Of a DNA stretch of 64,000 bases, positions 1 to 8,115 are shown piece by piece. The notes below the pieces were generated by a model. The model was given only the letters and a program-made list of their open reading frames with translations, was not told where the DNA came from and ran no database searches. Position 1 is the first letter of the stretch; each line of letters begins with the position of its first letter. The position numbers were made by a program, and so were the translations under genes. This DNA comes from Polyangium sp. 6x1 (GTDB lineage: Bacteria; Myxococcota_A; Polyangia; Polyangiales; Polyangiaceae): NCBI RefSeq assembly GCF_029946515.1, contig NZ_JARZHH010000054.1:17019-81018 (forward strand), given 5' to 3'.

Positions 1-1
1 C

Positions 2-802
2 TCGCTCGGCGACGCCGTCGCCACCCAGCTCGAGGCGGCCTTCACCACGCGCGGCGTCCTGCCCGAGTGCCAGCGCATCCTCGAATATAAGGGCTCCACG
101 ATGCAGGGCCCGCTCCCCGTCCAGACCGGCGGCGGCGGCACGCTCGGCGTCTGGTTTGGGCCGGGCATGGCCTCCGTGAACATCGGCTCGAACCAGCAAG
201 GGTACGTGCCCGGCGTCGTCCAGGTCCGCGTGCCCCTGCCGGAGAACACCGGCTCGCTCACCATCGATTTCGACGCCGCGAGCACGGGCGGCGGCTCTCC
301 GTTCGGCGGCGGCGAATTCGTGCCCAAGCTCCTCGTCCGCTTCGGCGAGGAGCCCCTCCAGTTCACGTATGGTCCCTTCAAGCCCACGGCCGACACCGTC
401 GTCCTCACGCCGGACGGCGGCGGCGCCCAGGGCATCAATGCGTACAACACGACCGCCACGGTCCCGGCCGGCGTGAAGACGGCCTACGTGATGATCGCCA
501 ACTCCGGCGACGGCGACGGCCTCATCACGAACCTCGCCTTCACCCCGGATGGCTCGTCGGGCCAGGGCGGCGCGGGCGGCGCCGGTGGCGCGGGTGGCGC
601 GGGCGGCGCCGGTGGCATGGGCGGCCCCGGCGGCGGCAGTGGTGACGGCGGCGCGGGCGCCAACCCGGCCAACCCGCCCGTCAATGACGACGGCAGCTGC
701 GACTGCTCCGTCCCCGGCTCCTCCAGCGCTCCCGCGGGCGCCTCGCTCGCCGCCTTCGCGGCGATCGCCGGCCTCCTCGCGCGTCGCCGCCGGCAGAGCT
801 GA
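2..802 (+). CDS. C-terminal part of a surface protein with MYXO-CTERM-like tail (5' end outside window)
   Basis: The reading frame is open from the first bases of the window to a TGA at 800-802, so the true start lies upstream. The visible part is a hydrophilic, probably beta-rich domain with no catalytic motif I recognise. It is followed by a long Gly/Ala linker of GGAGG type (about 550-660). The last residues form a three-part tail: a Cys pair (CDCSVPG), a hydrophobic helix (about AGASLAAFAAIAGLLA) and a terminal Arg run (RRRR). This arrangement is that of MYXO-CTERM sorting signals, which in myxobacteria are thought to be processed for surface anchoring. Inference: a secreted, cell-surface-attached protein. 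An internal ATG at 101 is not the start, because coding sequence continues upstream of it. Confidence 0.8.
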   Translation, partial: SLGDAVATQLEAAFTTRGVLPECQRILEYKGSTMQGPLPVQTGGGGTLGVWFGPGMASVNIGSNQQGYVPGVVQVRVPLPENTGSLTIDFDAASTGGGSPFGGGEFVPKLLVRFGEEPLQFTYGPFKPTADTVVLTPDGGGAQGINAYNTTATVPAGVKTAYVMIANSGDGDGLITNLAFTPDGSSGQGGAGGAGGAGGAGGAGGMGGPGGGSGDGGAGANPANPPVNDDGSCDCSVPGSSSAPAGASLAAFAAIAGLLARRRRQS

Positions 803-815
803 TCGACCCCGCCTT

Positions 816-926
816 GCGCGGGCGCTACGGCAATCGCACGAGCGCCCGCGCCTCTTCGAGACTCCTCACCACCACATCCGCGATCTCCACGAACGCGGCC
901 CCATCCCCCTCGGGCACCGCGATCAC
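816..926. repeat. 111-bp direct repeat, left copy (remnant of HAD gene 3' end)
   Basis: This segment matches 1756-1866 in the same orientation at 110 of 111 positions; the one difference I see is C at 852 versus T at 1792. The right copy contains the last codons and stop of the HAD phosphatase gene (minus strand). The left copy is therefore a gene fragment with no upstream coding part. The rest of 803-1158 (about 240 bases after the repeat) holds no gene I can support. Confidence 0.9.
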
Positions 927-1158
927 GGTCGGTCCTGTGGGTTGATCTGTCGAGGCGGCGCTTTCGCCGTCCTCTCACGAACCACGGGGGATTTCGTGCT
1001 CTTCACATTTTCGAGCAGATGGTGCGCAGGTTTTACAGGTCGAAATGCGCTTCGCCAACTCGGCCCTCGCGGAGTTCGCCGAAAAGGAGGCTAGGGCCCT
1101 GGGCGGTATGTGGTCCTCGTACGGGGGTACGGATACCATCACATTCGTGCTGAGGTGA

Positions 1159-1569
1159 ATGCCGATGGCCCTTCTCACTTATTCGGTCATTCGTCGACAC
1201 ATGAAGCGCTCTCCCGCGTTTCATTCCACAGAGGACGTTGCTGACCTGCCGCTGCCAATCACGCTGACGCCCGGTGAGCACCTCGTGGGGTGGTACCAGA
1301 ACCCACCACCGTGGACCGACGTCATCGTGATCTTCACCTCAACTGCGATATACACGTCTGATGCTGGAACTGTGTTCCGCATCGGTCTGGACGAAATCAC
1401 CGATTACGAGACACCAAAGGACAAGACCGATGCTACGGGCGTTTACATTCGTACGCAGGATGGGTTTCGATTCGTCCGCATGGCGGGCTCCTACGGACCC
1501 CATGGCAAGTTCAAGGACGTGTTCAACCTGATCATGATCCTCGGGGTGATCGTACGCTCGCTCGCGTGA
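1159..1569 (+). CDS. hypothetical protein, 136 aa, inside repeat-bracketed segment
   Basis: I do not recognise this protein. It begins ATG at 1159 right after a GAGGTGA stretch; a second in-frame ATG at 1201 would give 122 aa. The middle alternates short beta-like stretches (VIVIFTSTAIYTSD, VFRIGLDEITDYE), and the C-terminus is hydrophobic (VFNLIMILGVIV). No signal peptide or catalytic motif is visible. The base composition is visibly less GC-rich than neighbouring genes, with more A/T at third positions. It is the only plausible gene between the two copies of the 111-bp direct repeat, which suggests it arrived with that segment. It could be a small PH-like or cargo protein, but function is unknown. 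Confidence 0.55.
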   Translation: MPMALLTYSVIRRHMKRSPAFHSTEDVADLPLPITLTPGEHLVGWYQNPPPWTDVIVIFTSTAIYTSDAGTVFRIGLDEITDYETPKDKTDATGVYIRTQDGFRFVRMAGSYGPHGKFKDVFNLIMILGVIVRSLA

Positions 1570-1755
1570 GATGAAGCGTGAACGGTTGCAGTTGTGTGCG
1601 TGGTGAACCCGATCACCGAGCACGATTCCCCGTCTCGTATTCGAGCGCTGCGAACATCTGCAACAGTTTCCCGGCGACACCGCTTCCGGTGCACAACCTG
1701 ATCGCGGCGGAATGCCCCTGCCGCTCCCATGCCCCCTCCCCCCACACCCCGTAAC

Positions 1756-1866
1756 GCGCGGGCGCTACGGCAATCGCACGAGCGCCCGCGCTTCTTCGAG
1801 ACTCCTCACCACCACATCCGCGATCTCCACGAACGCGGCCCCATCCCCCTCGGGCACCGCGATCAC
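1756..1866. repeat. 111-bp direct repeat, right copy (overlaps 3' end of HAD gene)
   Basis: Partner of 816-926, offset by 940 bases. It covers the last codons and stop of the HAD gene plus about nine bases beyond. The two copies bracket an ~830-bp interval. I see nothing else in 1570-1755 besides this repeat's edge. Confidence 0.9.
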
Positions 1867-2412
1867 CGCCATCCCCGCGGCCCTCGCGGCCCGCACGCCA
1901 TTCTTCGAATCCTCGAGCGCCAGGCACCCCTCGGCCCCGACCGAGAGCCGCTCCGCCGCGCGCAGATACACGTCCGGCCACGGCTTTGCCCGCGGCACCT
2001 CCTGCCCGGACACCGTCACGTCGAAATGGTCCGTCAGGCCAAACCTTTTCAGGCTCGCGTCGATCAGCCGCCGCGGCGACGACGACGCCAGGCCGATCGG
2101 CAGCCGCCCCCGCGCCTCGTCCAGGAATGCGCGGGCGAACGGCTTGAGGGAAAGGGTCTCCGCGTCGGCGAGGAAGCGATCCTCGAGCTCGGCCACGTCG
2201 CGCGCCTCGTCCACTTCGAAGCCGATCTTCTCCCCCATGATGTGCACGATCCGCCCGATTCCTTGCCCCGTGCAGGCGAGCGCCATCTCGTCCGTCCACT
2301 CGCCCCCGCGCGCGCGCGCGAACGCGCGCTCCACGTGGTGCCAGAGCGGCTCCGAATCGACGAGCAGCCCATCCATGTCGAAGATCAGCGCGCGCGGGGA
2401 GAATCGGCTCAT
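1765..2412 (-). CDS. HAD-superfamily phosphatase (beta-phosphoglucomutase/sugar-phosphatase-like), 215 aa
   Basis: This is a HAD hydrolase with a complete motif set. Motif I is DMDGLLVDSEP, with the nucleophile Asp12 and acid/base Asp14. Motif II is in GLASSS (Ser110-112), the conserved Lys143 is in RAKPWPD, and motif III is LEDSKNG (Glu167/Asp168). The helical cap between residues 20 and 90 puts it in subfamily I, close to sugar-phosphate phosphatases such as HxpB/YniC and to beta-phosphoglucomutase. The length is normal for the family. It lies 43 bp downstream of the kinase gene on the same strand, last in a run with acyltransferase and GpsA-like genes. A phosphatase acting on glycerol 3-phosphate or a sugar phosphate is possible but not shown. 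Confidence 0.85.
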   Translation of the reverse strand: MSRFSPRALIFDMDGLLVDSEPLWHHVERAFARARGGEWTDEMALACTGQGIGRIVHIMGEKIGFEVDEARDVAELEDRFLADAETLSLKPFARAFLDEARGRLPIGLASSSPRRLIDASLKRFGLTDHFDVTVSGQEVPRAKPWPDVYLRAAERLSVGAEGCLALEDSKNGVRAARAAGMAVIAVPEGDGAAFVEIADVVVRSLEEARALVRLP

Positions 2413-2455
2413 GTCGAGCCGGCGACTAGCACGGCGCGCCGCCCCGGCAAGCGCT

Positions 2456-4006
2456 TCACTTCCTGGGCGCCGTCGTCGTCGCGGCCGGCGTGACCGGCCC
2501 AGAGCTCGGCTGCTTCGGCTCTTGCTGCGATGTCCCCACGGCCGCGGGCGGCGCCGGCGGCGACGTATGGGTTTGTCGGAACCGAAGGGCCACGAACGCG
2601 CCCACGGCCGCAGCGATCACCACCACGAGCGCCACGAGCAGGCGAGCGCGGTCCGATCCGCGCGTCGACTCGGGCGCCGCCTCGACCAGCTCCGAAGACG
2701 CCTCGGCGGGCGTCTTTTCCTTCGTTCGCAGCGCGGGCGGCTCGGTCTTTGGCCCTGCGTTCCGGTCGAGGGTCGGCGTGACCGGCGGCGGCTCCACGGT
2801 CGACGTCGAGGGCACGCCCGGGGGCGGCGGGATCTCCGGCGCGATCGCGTCGGGCGCCTCCATCGACGGCGGCATGCTGCGCAGGTTCGGCAGGCTCGCC
2901 CCCACGCCCGGCTCGCTCCCGCCGTGCGCCGTATCCGCGCGCAGCACGCGCATCGACGACGCGGGCGCGTCCTCGGCTGACGGCGACGTCGCCTCGCCTT
3001 GCCGTAGCTTCGCGATCTGCCGCTCGATGATCTTCCGGATCTCGGTGCGTTTGTCCGCGTAGACCGTCGAGACGTACTTCCCGATGTCCTCCGGCGTGAC
3101 GCGCAGCCCCGCGCCGTCGAGGTGCTCGAGGATCGCCGCGCGCATCTCGGCCGCGGTCGCATATCGATCCACCGGATCGTACGCCAGCGCCTTCGCGCAG
3201 ATCTTCACGAGCGCCGCGGGTACGTCGGGACGAACCTTCTCGATCGGCACGAGATCGCCCGTCGCCAGCTTGTGGAGCACCTCCATGTCGGGGGCGTTGT
3301 CCCACATCTTCCGGCCGGCGAGGATTTCCCACAGCACGATGCCTGCGACGAACACGTCGGCGCGCCGATCGAGCGGCCTGCAGCGCACCTGCTCGGGCGC
3401 CATGTACCCGAGCTTGCCCTTCATGATTCCCGTGCGCGTCTCCATCAGGCGCACGTCGGCCTTCGCGATCCCGAAATCGAGCAGCTTGGCCTGACCGTCG
3501 TACGAGACGATCACGTTGTGCGGGCTCACGTCGCGGTGGACGATGTTGAGCGGCTTGCCGTCGTAATCGGCGAGCTCGTGCGCGTAGTGCAGCCCCGCGA
3601 GCACGTCGGCGAGGATCCGCAGGAGAACCCCGGGCGGCGCTGGCGTCTTCGTCCGCGACGACCGGTTGATCAGCCGGTTCAGCGGCGCGCCTTCGAGGTA
3701 CTCCATCGTGATGAAGTACACGCTGTTCTCCGCGTGCACCTCGAACGTCTGCACCACGTTCGGGTGATTGAGGCGCGTCGCGATCCGCGCCTCGTCGAGG
3801 AACATCTCGCGCCGCTCGGGATCCTCGGCGAACTCGGCGCGCAGCCGCTTCACGACCTGCAGCTTGTTCACGCCGAGCGGCCCGGCGACCACGGCGAGGA
3901 ACACGTCGGCCATTCCCCCACGGCCGAGGTTCGCGATCAGCTTGTACTTGCCGACGCTCACCGGCTCTTTGTCGGCTAGGCTTTGCGCGGCAGACACAGA
4001 GCCCAT
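2456..4006 (-). CDS. transmembrane Ser/Thr protein kinase (PknB/Pkn type), 516 aa
   Basis: The N-terminal kinase domain (about residues 20-285) is complete: Gly loop LGRGGMADV, Lys53 in VVKRL, catalytic loop HRDVSPHN with Asp159, DFG at 177-179 and APE at 203-205. The HRDVSPHN form is common in myxobacterial kinases. A long Pro/Ser/Thr-rich juxtamembrane linker follows, then one transmembrane helix at about 456-474 and a short Pro-rich outer tail. The kinase therefore faces the cytoplasm with almost no sensor outside. I take ATG 4006 (MGSVSAAQ); an upstream in-frame ATG at 4033 would add nine residues. It lies 79 bp downstream of the GpsA-like gene and 43 bp upstream of the HAD gene, so co-transcription is likely. 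Confidence 0.93.
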   Translation of the reverse strand: MGSVSAAQSLADKEPVSVGKYKLIANLGRGGMADVFLAVVAGPLGVNKLQVVKRLRAEFAEDPERREMFLDEARIATRLNHPNVVQTFEVHAENSVYFITMEYLEGAPLNRLINRSSRTKTPAPPGVLLRILADVLAGLHYAHELADYDGKPLNIVHRDVSPHNVIVSYDGQAKLLDFGIAKADVRLMETRTGIMKGKLGYMAPEQVRCRPLDRRADVFVAGIVLWEILAGRKMWDNAPDMEVLHKLATGDLVPIEKVRPDVPAALVKICAKALAYDPVDRYATAAEMRAAILEHLDGAGLRVTPEDIGKYVSTVYADKRTEIRKIIERQIAKLRQGEATSPSAEDAPASSMRVLRADTAHGGSEPGVGASLPNLRSMPPSMEAPDAIAPEIPPPPGVPSTSTVEPPPVTPTLDRNAGPKTEPPALRTKEKTPAEASSELVEAAPESTRGSDRARLLVALVVVIAAAVGAFVALRFRQTHTSPPAPPAAVGTSQQEPKQPSSGPVTPAATTTAPRK

Positions 4007-4085
4007 GTTCGTTCCGATCGTGCATCGGCGCAAGCGGGATCCGCCGCGCCGGCGGTGCAGGTTTTCGACGCGCTGCGCTCCGGAT

Positions 4086-5024
4086 TCACGACGAACCTGC
4101 GAACATGCGATCCAGCATGGCCTGCGGGCGCCCGCCGGCGAGGATCTCCGAGAGCGTCCGGAACGTGTTCGCCTCCACCCGGCGCTCGTCGGCGAAGCGC
4201 ACGATCCGCGGGATCAGCGGGATCGCCTCCACGCGGAGCTTCGCCATCGCGATCGCCTGATCGAGCGGCACCTTCCGCGCGAGCGCCTTGCCGAGCACCA
4301 CCTCGGGCCGGTCTTCGAGCGCGATCGACGCGAGAAGATCGCCGTACCCGCCGAGCCCGAACATCGTCCGCTCCTCGCAGCCCGCGGCGGCCATGAGCCG
4401 CGCCGCCTCGTCGACCGCGCGCGAGATCAGCGCCGCCAGAAGCCCCGGCCCCGCGCCCGCCTCCTCCGCGTAGCCGACCCCGATCGACAGACAACCGACG
4501 AGCGCCGAGGCCCACTCGAGCCCACGCAGATCGTTTGTCCCGTACACCTTGAGGCTCGGGCTCTGGAACGCCCGCGTCACGGCCGTGAGCACCTCGGGGA
4601 ACCGCGACCCGATCACCATCGCCGACGGCCGCCCCTCGATGAGCTCGCCGGCCTGCACCGGCCCTCCGAGCGCGCCGAGGCGCCGCGCGGGCGTCTCCTC
4701 CCGCACGAGATCGCTCACCGTCGTGAGCTCGTCGACCCCGAGCCCGCGCACCCCGTGCACCACGAGGTGCTGACCTCCGAGATGATCGCCGAGCGCCCGC
4801 AGCACGCTCCGCGCGACCGACGAAGGCACCGCGATCACGACGAGCCGCGCCTTCGCGACCTCCGCATAATCGACCGTCACGTGCAGGCCCGGATCGCTGT
4901 CCGCTTGATCGCGCCGCGAGTGCAGCACGACCTCGGCGCCCGTCCGGCGCGCCGCCGTCGCGAGCGCCCGCCCCCAGGGCCCGCCGCCCACGACCCCCAC
5001 GCTCGGCGCCTCCCGTTCCGTCAT
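4086..5024 (-). CDS. GpsA-like glycerol-3-phosphate dehydrogenase homologue lacking conserved lysines, 312 aa
   Basis: The N-terminus carries a dinucleotide-binding motif (VGVVGGGPWGRALA, residues 9-22), followed by AVPSSVARSVL as in NAD(P)-dependent glycerol-3-phosphate dehydrogenases. The C-terminal helical domain keeps a GYGDLL element (Asp219). The two lysines conserved in GpsA are replaced. The usual TKG is VRG (Arg93), and the usual A-(L/V)-K-N is ALVG (Val176-Gly177). The GP-x-F-A-x-E element is changed to GGPVQAGEL. The fold is clear; dehydrogenase activity is doubtful or altered. The ATG overlaps the stop of the upstream acyltransferase (ATGA, 5021-5024), so the two are probably translationally coupled in phospholipid precursor synthesis. 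Confidence 0.85.
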   Translation of the reverse strand: MTEREAPSVGVVGGGPWGRALATAARRTGAEVVLHSRRDQADSDPGLHVTVDYAEVAKARLVVIAVPSSVARSVLRALGDHLGGQHLVVHGVRGLGVDELTTVSDLVREETPARRLGALGGPVQAGELIEGRPSAMVIGSRFPEVLTAVTRAFQSPSLKVYGTNDLRGLEWASALVGCLSIGVGYAEEAGAGPGLLAALISRAVDEAARLMAAAGCEERTMFGLGGYGDLLASIALEDRPEVVLGKALARKVPLDQAIAMAKLRVEAIPLIPRIVRFADERRVEANTFRTLSEILAGGRPQAMLDRMFAGSS

Positions 5025-6703
5025 GACAAACCTCCCTGCGTTGCCTCGGGCGACGCGGGTTTCGCGAAGACCGGCGGTCGCGCGGGCGCCATGCCCGGCG
5101 GGGCGATGACGTCCCAGGCCATCCCGTGGGCCGCGAGCCGGTTCTGGTAATAAAACAATAGATTCGTGTCGGCGATCGCGATCCCGTCCGGCCGCGACGC
5201 GAGCACGGGCGAAGCGTGGTAGCCGGCGAAGGCCCGCAGCGCCCGCTCCACGATGTCGCCGCCCGACGCGGTCCGGAGAAACCCGCCCACCACGATCTCG
5301 CCGCGATCGGCGAGCTCGACCAGCCGATCGCGGAGCTTCACCACGTCCCGCGCGAGATCGTCGCGCGGCACCACGACCACGTCGCGCTGCCGGAGCACCG
5401 TGAAGAGATCCCCGGCAGGAGAGGCGCGCCGCAGCCGTTCGAAGCTCGCGGCGGCCACGACGTGCGTCTCCAGCACCACCGTTTCGCGCAGGTAGGCCTT
5501 GCAGATCTCGTCGCCGAGCTCGCGCGTGTACTGCGCGTCGCGCACGGGATCGAGCGTCACGCGCCCGCCGTCGTCCTTCACGTAGCTCGACGGATCCACC
5601 TCGCGCCCGCGTCGATCGAACGACCGGCAGCGCTCGTCGACCACGTTGCCGAAAGGATCGATCGGCTTGCCGAACCGGATCACCACGGCGCCTTGCATGT
5701 CGAACATCTTGCGCATGAACGAGGTCACGCGGCCGAGGCGCGACGACTCGTCGTCCTCGATGATGAAACGCCCCTTGCCGGCCTCGGCGAGGAAGTCCGC
5801 GATCAGCGTCTCGGCCTCCAGCGTGATGAGGTAGTTGATCGTGGCGGGCACGAAGTACACGCGCCGCTCGCGGTTCGCGATCAGCGTCCGCGCGTACGCC
5901 TCGATCGCCGTGCCCATGAGCCCGAGCTTGAGCCGCCGCTCCACGCCGCCCGAGCGCGAGCGCGTCCCGCCCGGGAAAAACAGCGAGTGGTAGCCGCGCT
6001 CGAGCAGCACGCAGGAGTACGTCTTCAGCACGTCCTTGTAGAGGTTGTGCCGGATCCGCCGGTCGACGCGGTAGGCGCCGAGGTTGTGCATGAAGAACGA
6101 CAGCACGGGGTTCGTGAACAGGTTCTTGCCGGCGCCGTAGGTGGCGGGAGGCAGCCCGGCGCGCTCGAGCGCGTAGCCGAACACGATCGAATCCATGTTC
6201 GAGAGGTGCGTCGGGACGTACACCGCCGTCCCGTGCCGCGACAGCTCGCGCAGCTCCTCGACGGGCCCTTCGACGCGCACCTTGTCGTCGAGGGCCGACA
6301 GGCTCACGAGGCGCTTCGGATCGCGTGCGAGGCGGACGAGCGTCCGCGGCGCGAGCAGCGACGTCACGACGGGCGGCAGGAGCTTCGACGACACCTTGAA
6401 CACGCGCGGATCGAAGTTGCCGGCGACGTCCCAGCCCATGTGCTCGACGAGGGAGGCGAGCTTCTCGCGCCGCTCGCCGTCGCCCATGCGGCCGAGGGAG
6501 CGTGCGAGCTTTTGCCACTCGGCGAGCTCCTTCTGCTCCTCGGGCCCGCGCTTGCTGGCCTCGAGGCGCTTGGTCTCGTGGTAGGCCGCGTCGTTCAGCG
6601 CGAGCAGTGGATCTTTCGCGGAGAGCACGACGCGCGAGACCACGGACCGCACGATGTCTTCCCGCGCCGCGTTGAACCCGAAGATGGGGGCGTCGTCCTT
6701 CAT
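5021..6703 (-). CDS. PlsB-like glycerol-phosphate acyltransferase family protein, 560 aa
   Basis: This is a lysophospholipid/glycerol-phosphate acyltransferase-family protein. It carries the HX4D catalytic motif as THLSNMD (His166, Asp171), the glycerol-phosphate-binding block as FFPGGTRSRSG (about 242-252) and the block IV Pro in FVPATINY (about 284-291). The HX4D form and the long C-terminal half resemble PlsB-type glycerol-3-phosphate acyltransferases more than short PlsC enzymes, though the protein is shorter than E. coli PlsB. Its stop codon overlaps the start of the GpsA-like gene. Inference: membrane-associated acyl transfer to glycerol 3-phosphate or a related alcohol, working with its coupled neighbour. 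The start at 6703 is preceded by an AT-rich stretch that could hold the operon promoter. Confidence 0.88.
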   Translation of the reverse strand: MKDDAPIFGFNAAREDIVRSVVSRVVLSAKDPLLALNDAAYHETKRLEASKRGPEEQKELAEWQKLARSLGRMGDGERREKLASLVEHMGWDVAGNFDPRVFKVSSKLLPPVVTSLLAPRTLVRLARDPKRLVSLSALDDKVRVEGPVEELRELSRHGTAVYVPTHLSNMDSIVFGYALERAGLPPATYGAGKNLFTNPVLSFFMHNLGAYRVDRRIRHNLYKDVLKTYSCVLLERGYHSLFFPGGTRSRSGGVERRLKLGLMGTAIEAYARTLIANRERRVYFVPATINYLITLEAETLIADFLAEAGKGRFIIEDDESSRLGRVTSFMRKMFDMQGAVVIRFGKPIDPFGNVVDERCRSFDRRGREVDPSSYVKDDGGRVTLDPVRDAQYTRELGDEICKAYLRETVVLETHVVAAASFERLRRASPAGDLFTVLRQRDVVVVPRDDLARDVVKLRDRLVELADRGEIVVGGFLRTASGGDIVERALRAFAGYHASPVLASRPDGIAIADTNLLFYYQNRLAAHGMAWDVIAPPGMAPARPPVFAKPASPEATQGGLS

Positions 6704-6823
6704 GACGGATCTTGTTTAGAAAATTTCGCGGCCAGGCGCGAGCACGATGTGCGTGCGGGCGTACGCGTCCGGACGACGTAGGGCTTGGCTGTAGCTTTTG
6801 GCGAGGGGCGGGCGAGGTGAGGA

Positions 6824-7216
6824 TCAGCGAAGGCGTTCGAGGTGGTTCTGGTGGCGCGTGGCCCACTTGTAGGTCGCCTTGAACGTTGTCTTCCCGGGTT
6901 CGATGGATTCCACGCAGTAAAACTTCTCGCCGAGGAGCAAGCAATCGCCCACGCTCACGGTGAAGCCCAAGGGATGGGGTTTGTCCCCCCACCACTCTTT
7001 TTCATGTTGGACCGATTCGGGGACGCCGCAGGCGAACTCCAGGACTGCCCATGGACCACCACGTTCATCCGTGGCGTTCCAGGCGTTCATGAAAAGGTGG
7101 CAATCCTCCACGCGCTCGACCTTGTTGTTCTCGAGGACGAAGCGGGCCGACTCCGAGCGGCCGCAGGCGACGCCGGAAATCATGATCACGAGGCCCAGGA
7201 GGATTACGTCTCGCAT
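6824..7216 (-). CDS. small putative lipoprotein, 130 aa
   Basis: I do not recognise the mature protein. Starting at ATG 7216, it opens with a short signal-like stretch (MRDVILLGLVIMISGVAC) ending in a Cys that could be lipidated, although Gly at -3 is not the best lipobox residue. The remainder is about 110 polar residues with three further Cys and several Trp. In-frame coding capacity extends upstream to 7429, but that part is Arg-rich and overlaps the next gene, so I do not include it. It starts 22 bp after the neighbouring Cys-rich lipoprotein gene on the same strand, which suggests a two-gene transcript. Confidence 0.6.
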   Translation of the reverse strand: MRDVILLGLVIMISGVACGRSESARFVLENNKVERVEDCHLFMNAWNATDERGGPWAVLEFACGVPESVQHEKEWWGDKPHPLGFTVSVGDCLLLGEKFYCVESIEPGKTTFKATYKWATRHQNHLERLR

Positions 7217-7238
7217 GAACAGTCCTTCGACGAACGCA

Positions 7239-7484
7239 TCAATCGTCACAACGTGAGAAGGTGAAAGGTCCGCTGCAGTCGGTACATGTCTTCGAATTGC
7301 GCGCGCAACACGCTCCACAGTCCGACCGCGCGCTGGGGTGCGCGCAACTGTTGTAGCAGAGGTCCGTTTGCTCATGGCACCACGCGGCGTCCTTGCACTG
7401 CACGGCCGTGACCGTCCCCGCGGGCCCACACCCCACCGTCATCCCGGCCACCCCAAGAACAAGCCCCACAAGGTACGCCCGCAT
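7239..7484 (-). CDS. small Cys-rich lipoprotein, 81 aa
   Basis: The protein begins with a typical lipoprotein signal (MRAYLVGLVLGVAGMTVGC), the lipidated Cys being at about residue 19. The mature part is only about 60 residues and holds roughly ten Cys in pairs and CxxC spacings (for example DCGACCARNSKTCTDC). That spacing points to a disulfide-rich or metal-binding knot. No named family is recognised. It sits immediately upstream of the other small lipoprotein gene. Small Cys-rich lipoproteins of this kind are frequent in large myxobacterial genomes. Confidence 0.65.
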   Translation of the reverse strand: MRAYLVGLVLGVAGMTVGCGPAGTVTAVQCKDAAWCHEQTDLCYNSCAHPSARSDCGACCARNSKTCTDCSGPFTFSRCDD

Positions 7485-7635
7485 CGTTCCTCGACCCCAG
7501 CAGACGTTACCATGACTACATCTTCTCGGTCAACGCACCCCCCCGAGGGCCCCCGCGGCGCTACGTATTGCGCTCGTCGAGCCTGCGGCAGGGTCGGGAG
7601 ACGCTCCACGAAGCGCCGTGCGAGCGTGTCGGGGT

Positions 7636-7980
7636 ATCGAAGAACGCTCGGGCGTCCGCCGAGCGAGCCTCCGGCAGGCTCGACGGTCGCAACGCAGAGC
7701 GCTTCGGCACCCTCTGGTAGCCTCGACGGTCGCAACGCAGAGCGCTTCGGCACCCTCTGGTAGGCTCGACGGTCGCAACGCAGAGCGTTTCGGCACCCTC
7801 TGGTAGGCTCGACGGTCGCAACGCAGAGCGTTTCGGCACCCTCTGGTAGGCTCGACGGTCGCAACGCAGAGCGTTTCGGTACCCTCGGGTAGGCTCGAAG
7901 GCCGCTTCCTGTTGCGTTTCGGCACCCACCGATAGGCTCATGGCCCGCAATGTCGAGCGTTTCGAGGCCCCTTCGAGGGC
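7636..7980. repeat. 43-bp tandem repeat array A, about eight copies
   Basis: The core CGACGGTCGCAACGCAGAGC recurs at 7681, 7724, 7767, 7810 and 7853, exactly 43 bp apart. Degenerate copies start at about 7638, 7896 and 7939. There are no unique spacers, so this is a minisatellite rather than a CRISPR. The array accounts for most of the gene-free stretch 7485-8115. A related element sits in the left flank at about 7576-7600. All frames across it are repetitive and give only artefactual low-complexity peptides. A second array with the same period lies at 61488-61800. Confidence 0.95.
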
Positions 7981-8115
7981 CCCGAGGGCGCTCGATCCAG
8001 TGACATGCGGGCCCGCCACCGCCGTCGCACCTGCATCCGTCTCCGCGCCATTCGGGGGACACGGGGCCCGGCTCCTGTGGCTCCGGGCCCTCCTCGTGAT
8101 TCGCCGCCTTCTACA

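Noticed and set aside
549..1094. 181-codon plus-strand open frame overlapping the MYXO-CTERM gene
   Set aside because: Arg/Ala/Pro-rich frame-shifted reading of the Gly-rich linker; no start signal or domain.
4025..5020. Possibility that the GpsA-like gene is a pseudogene
   Set aside because: The frame is intact over the full family length, is overlapped with its partner gene and keeps the nucleotide-binding motif. Only specific residues differ, which suits altered function better than decay.
7636..7980. Possible CRISPR array
   Set aside because: The 43-bp units follow each other with no unique spacers and there are no cas genes. The same holds for 61488-61800.
7439..8062. Repetitive proteins of 130-200 aa read from array A on the minus strand
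   Set aside because: They exist only because 43 bp cycles through all three frames without stops. They have no signal peptide, ribosome binding site or domain.
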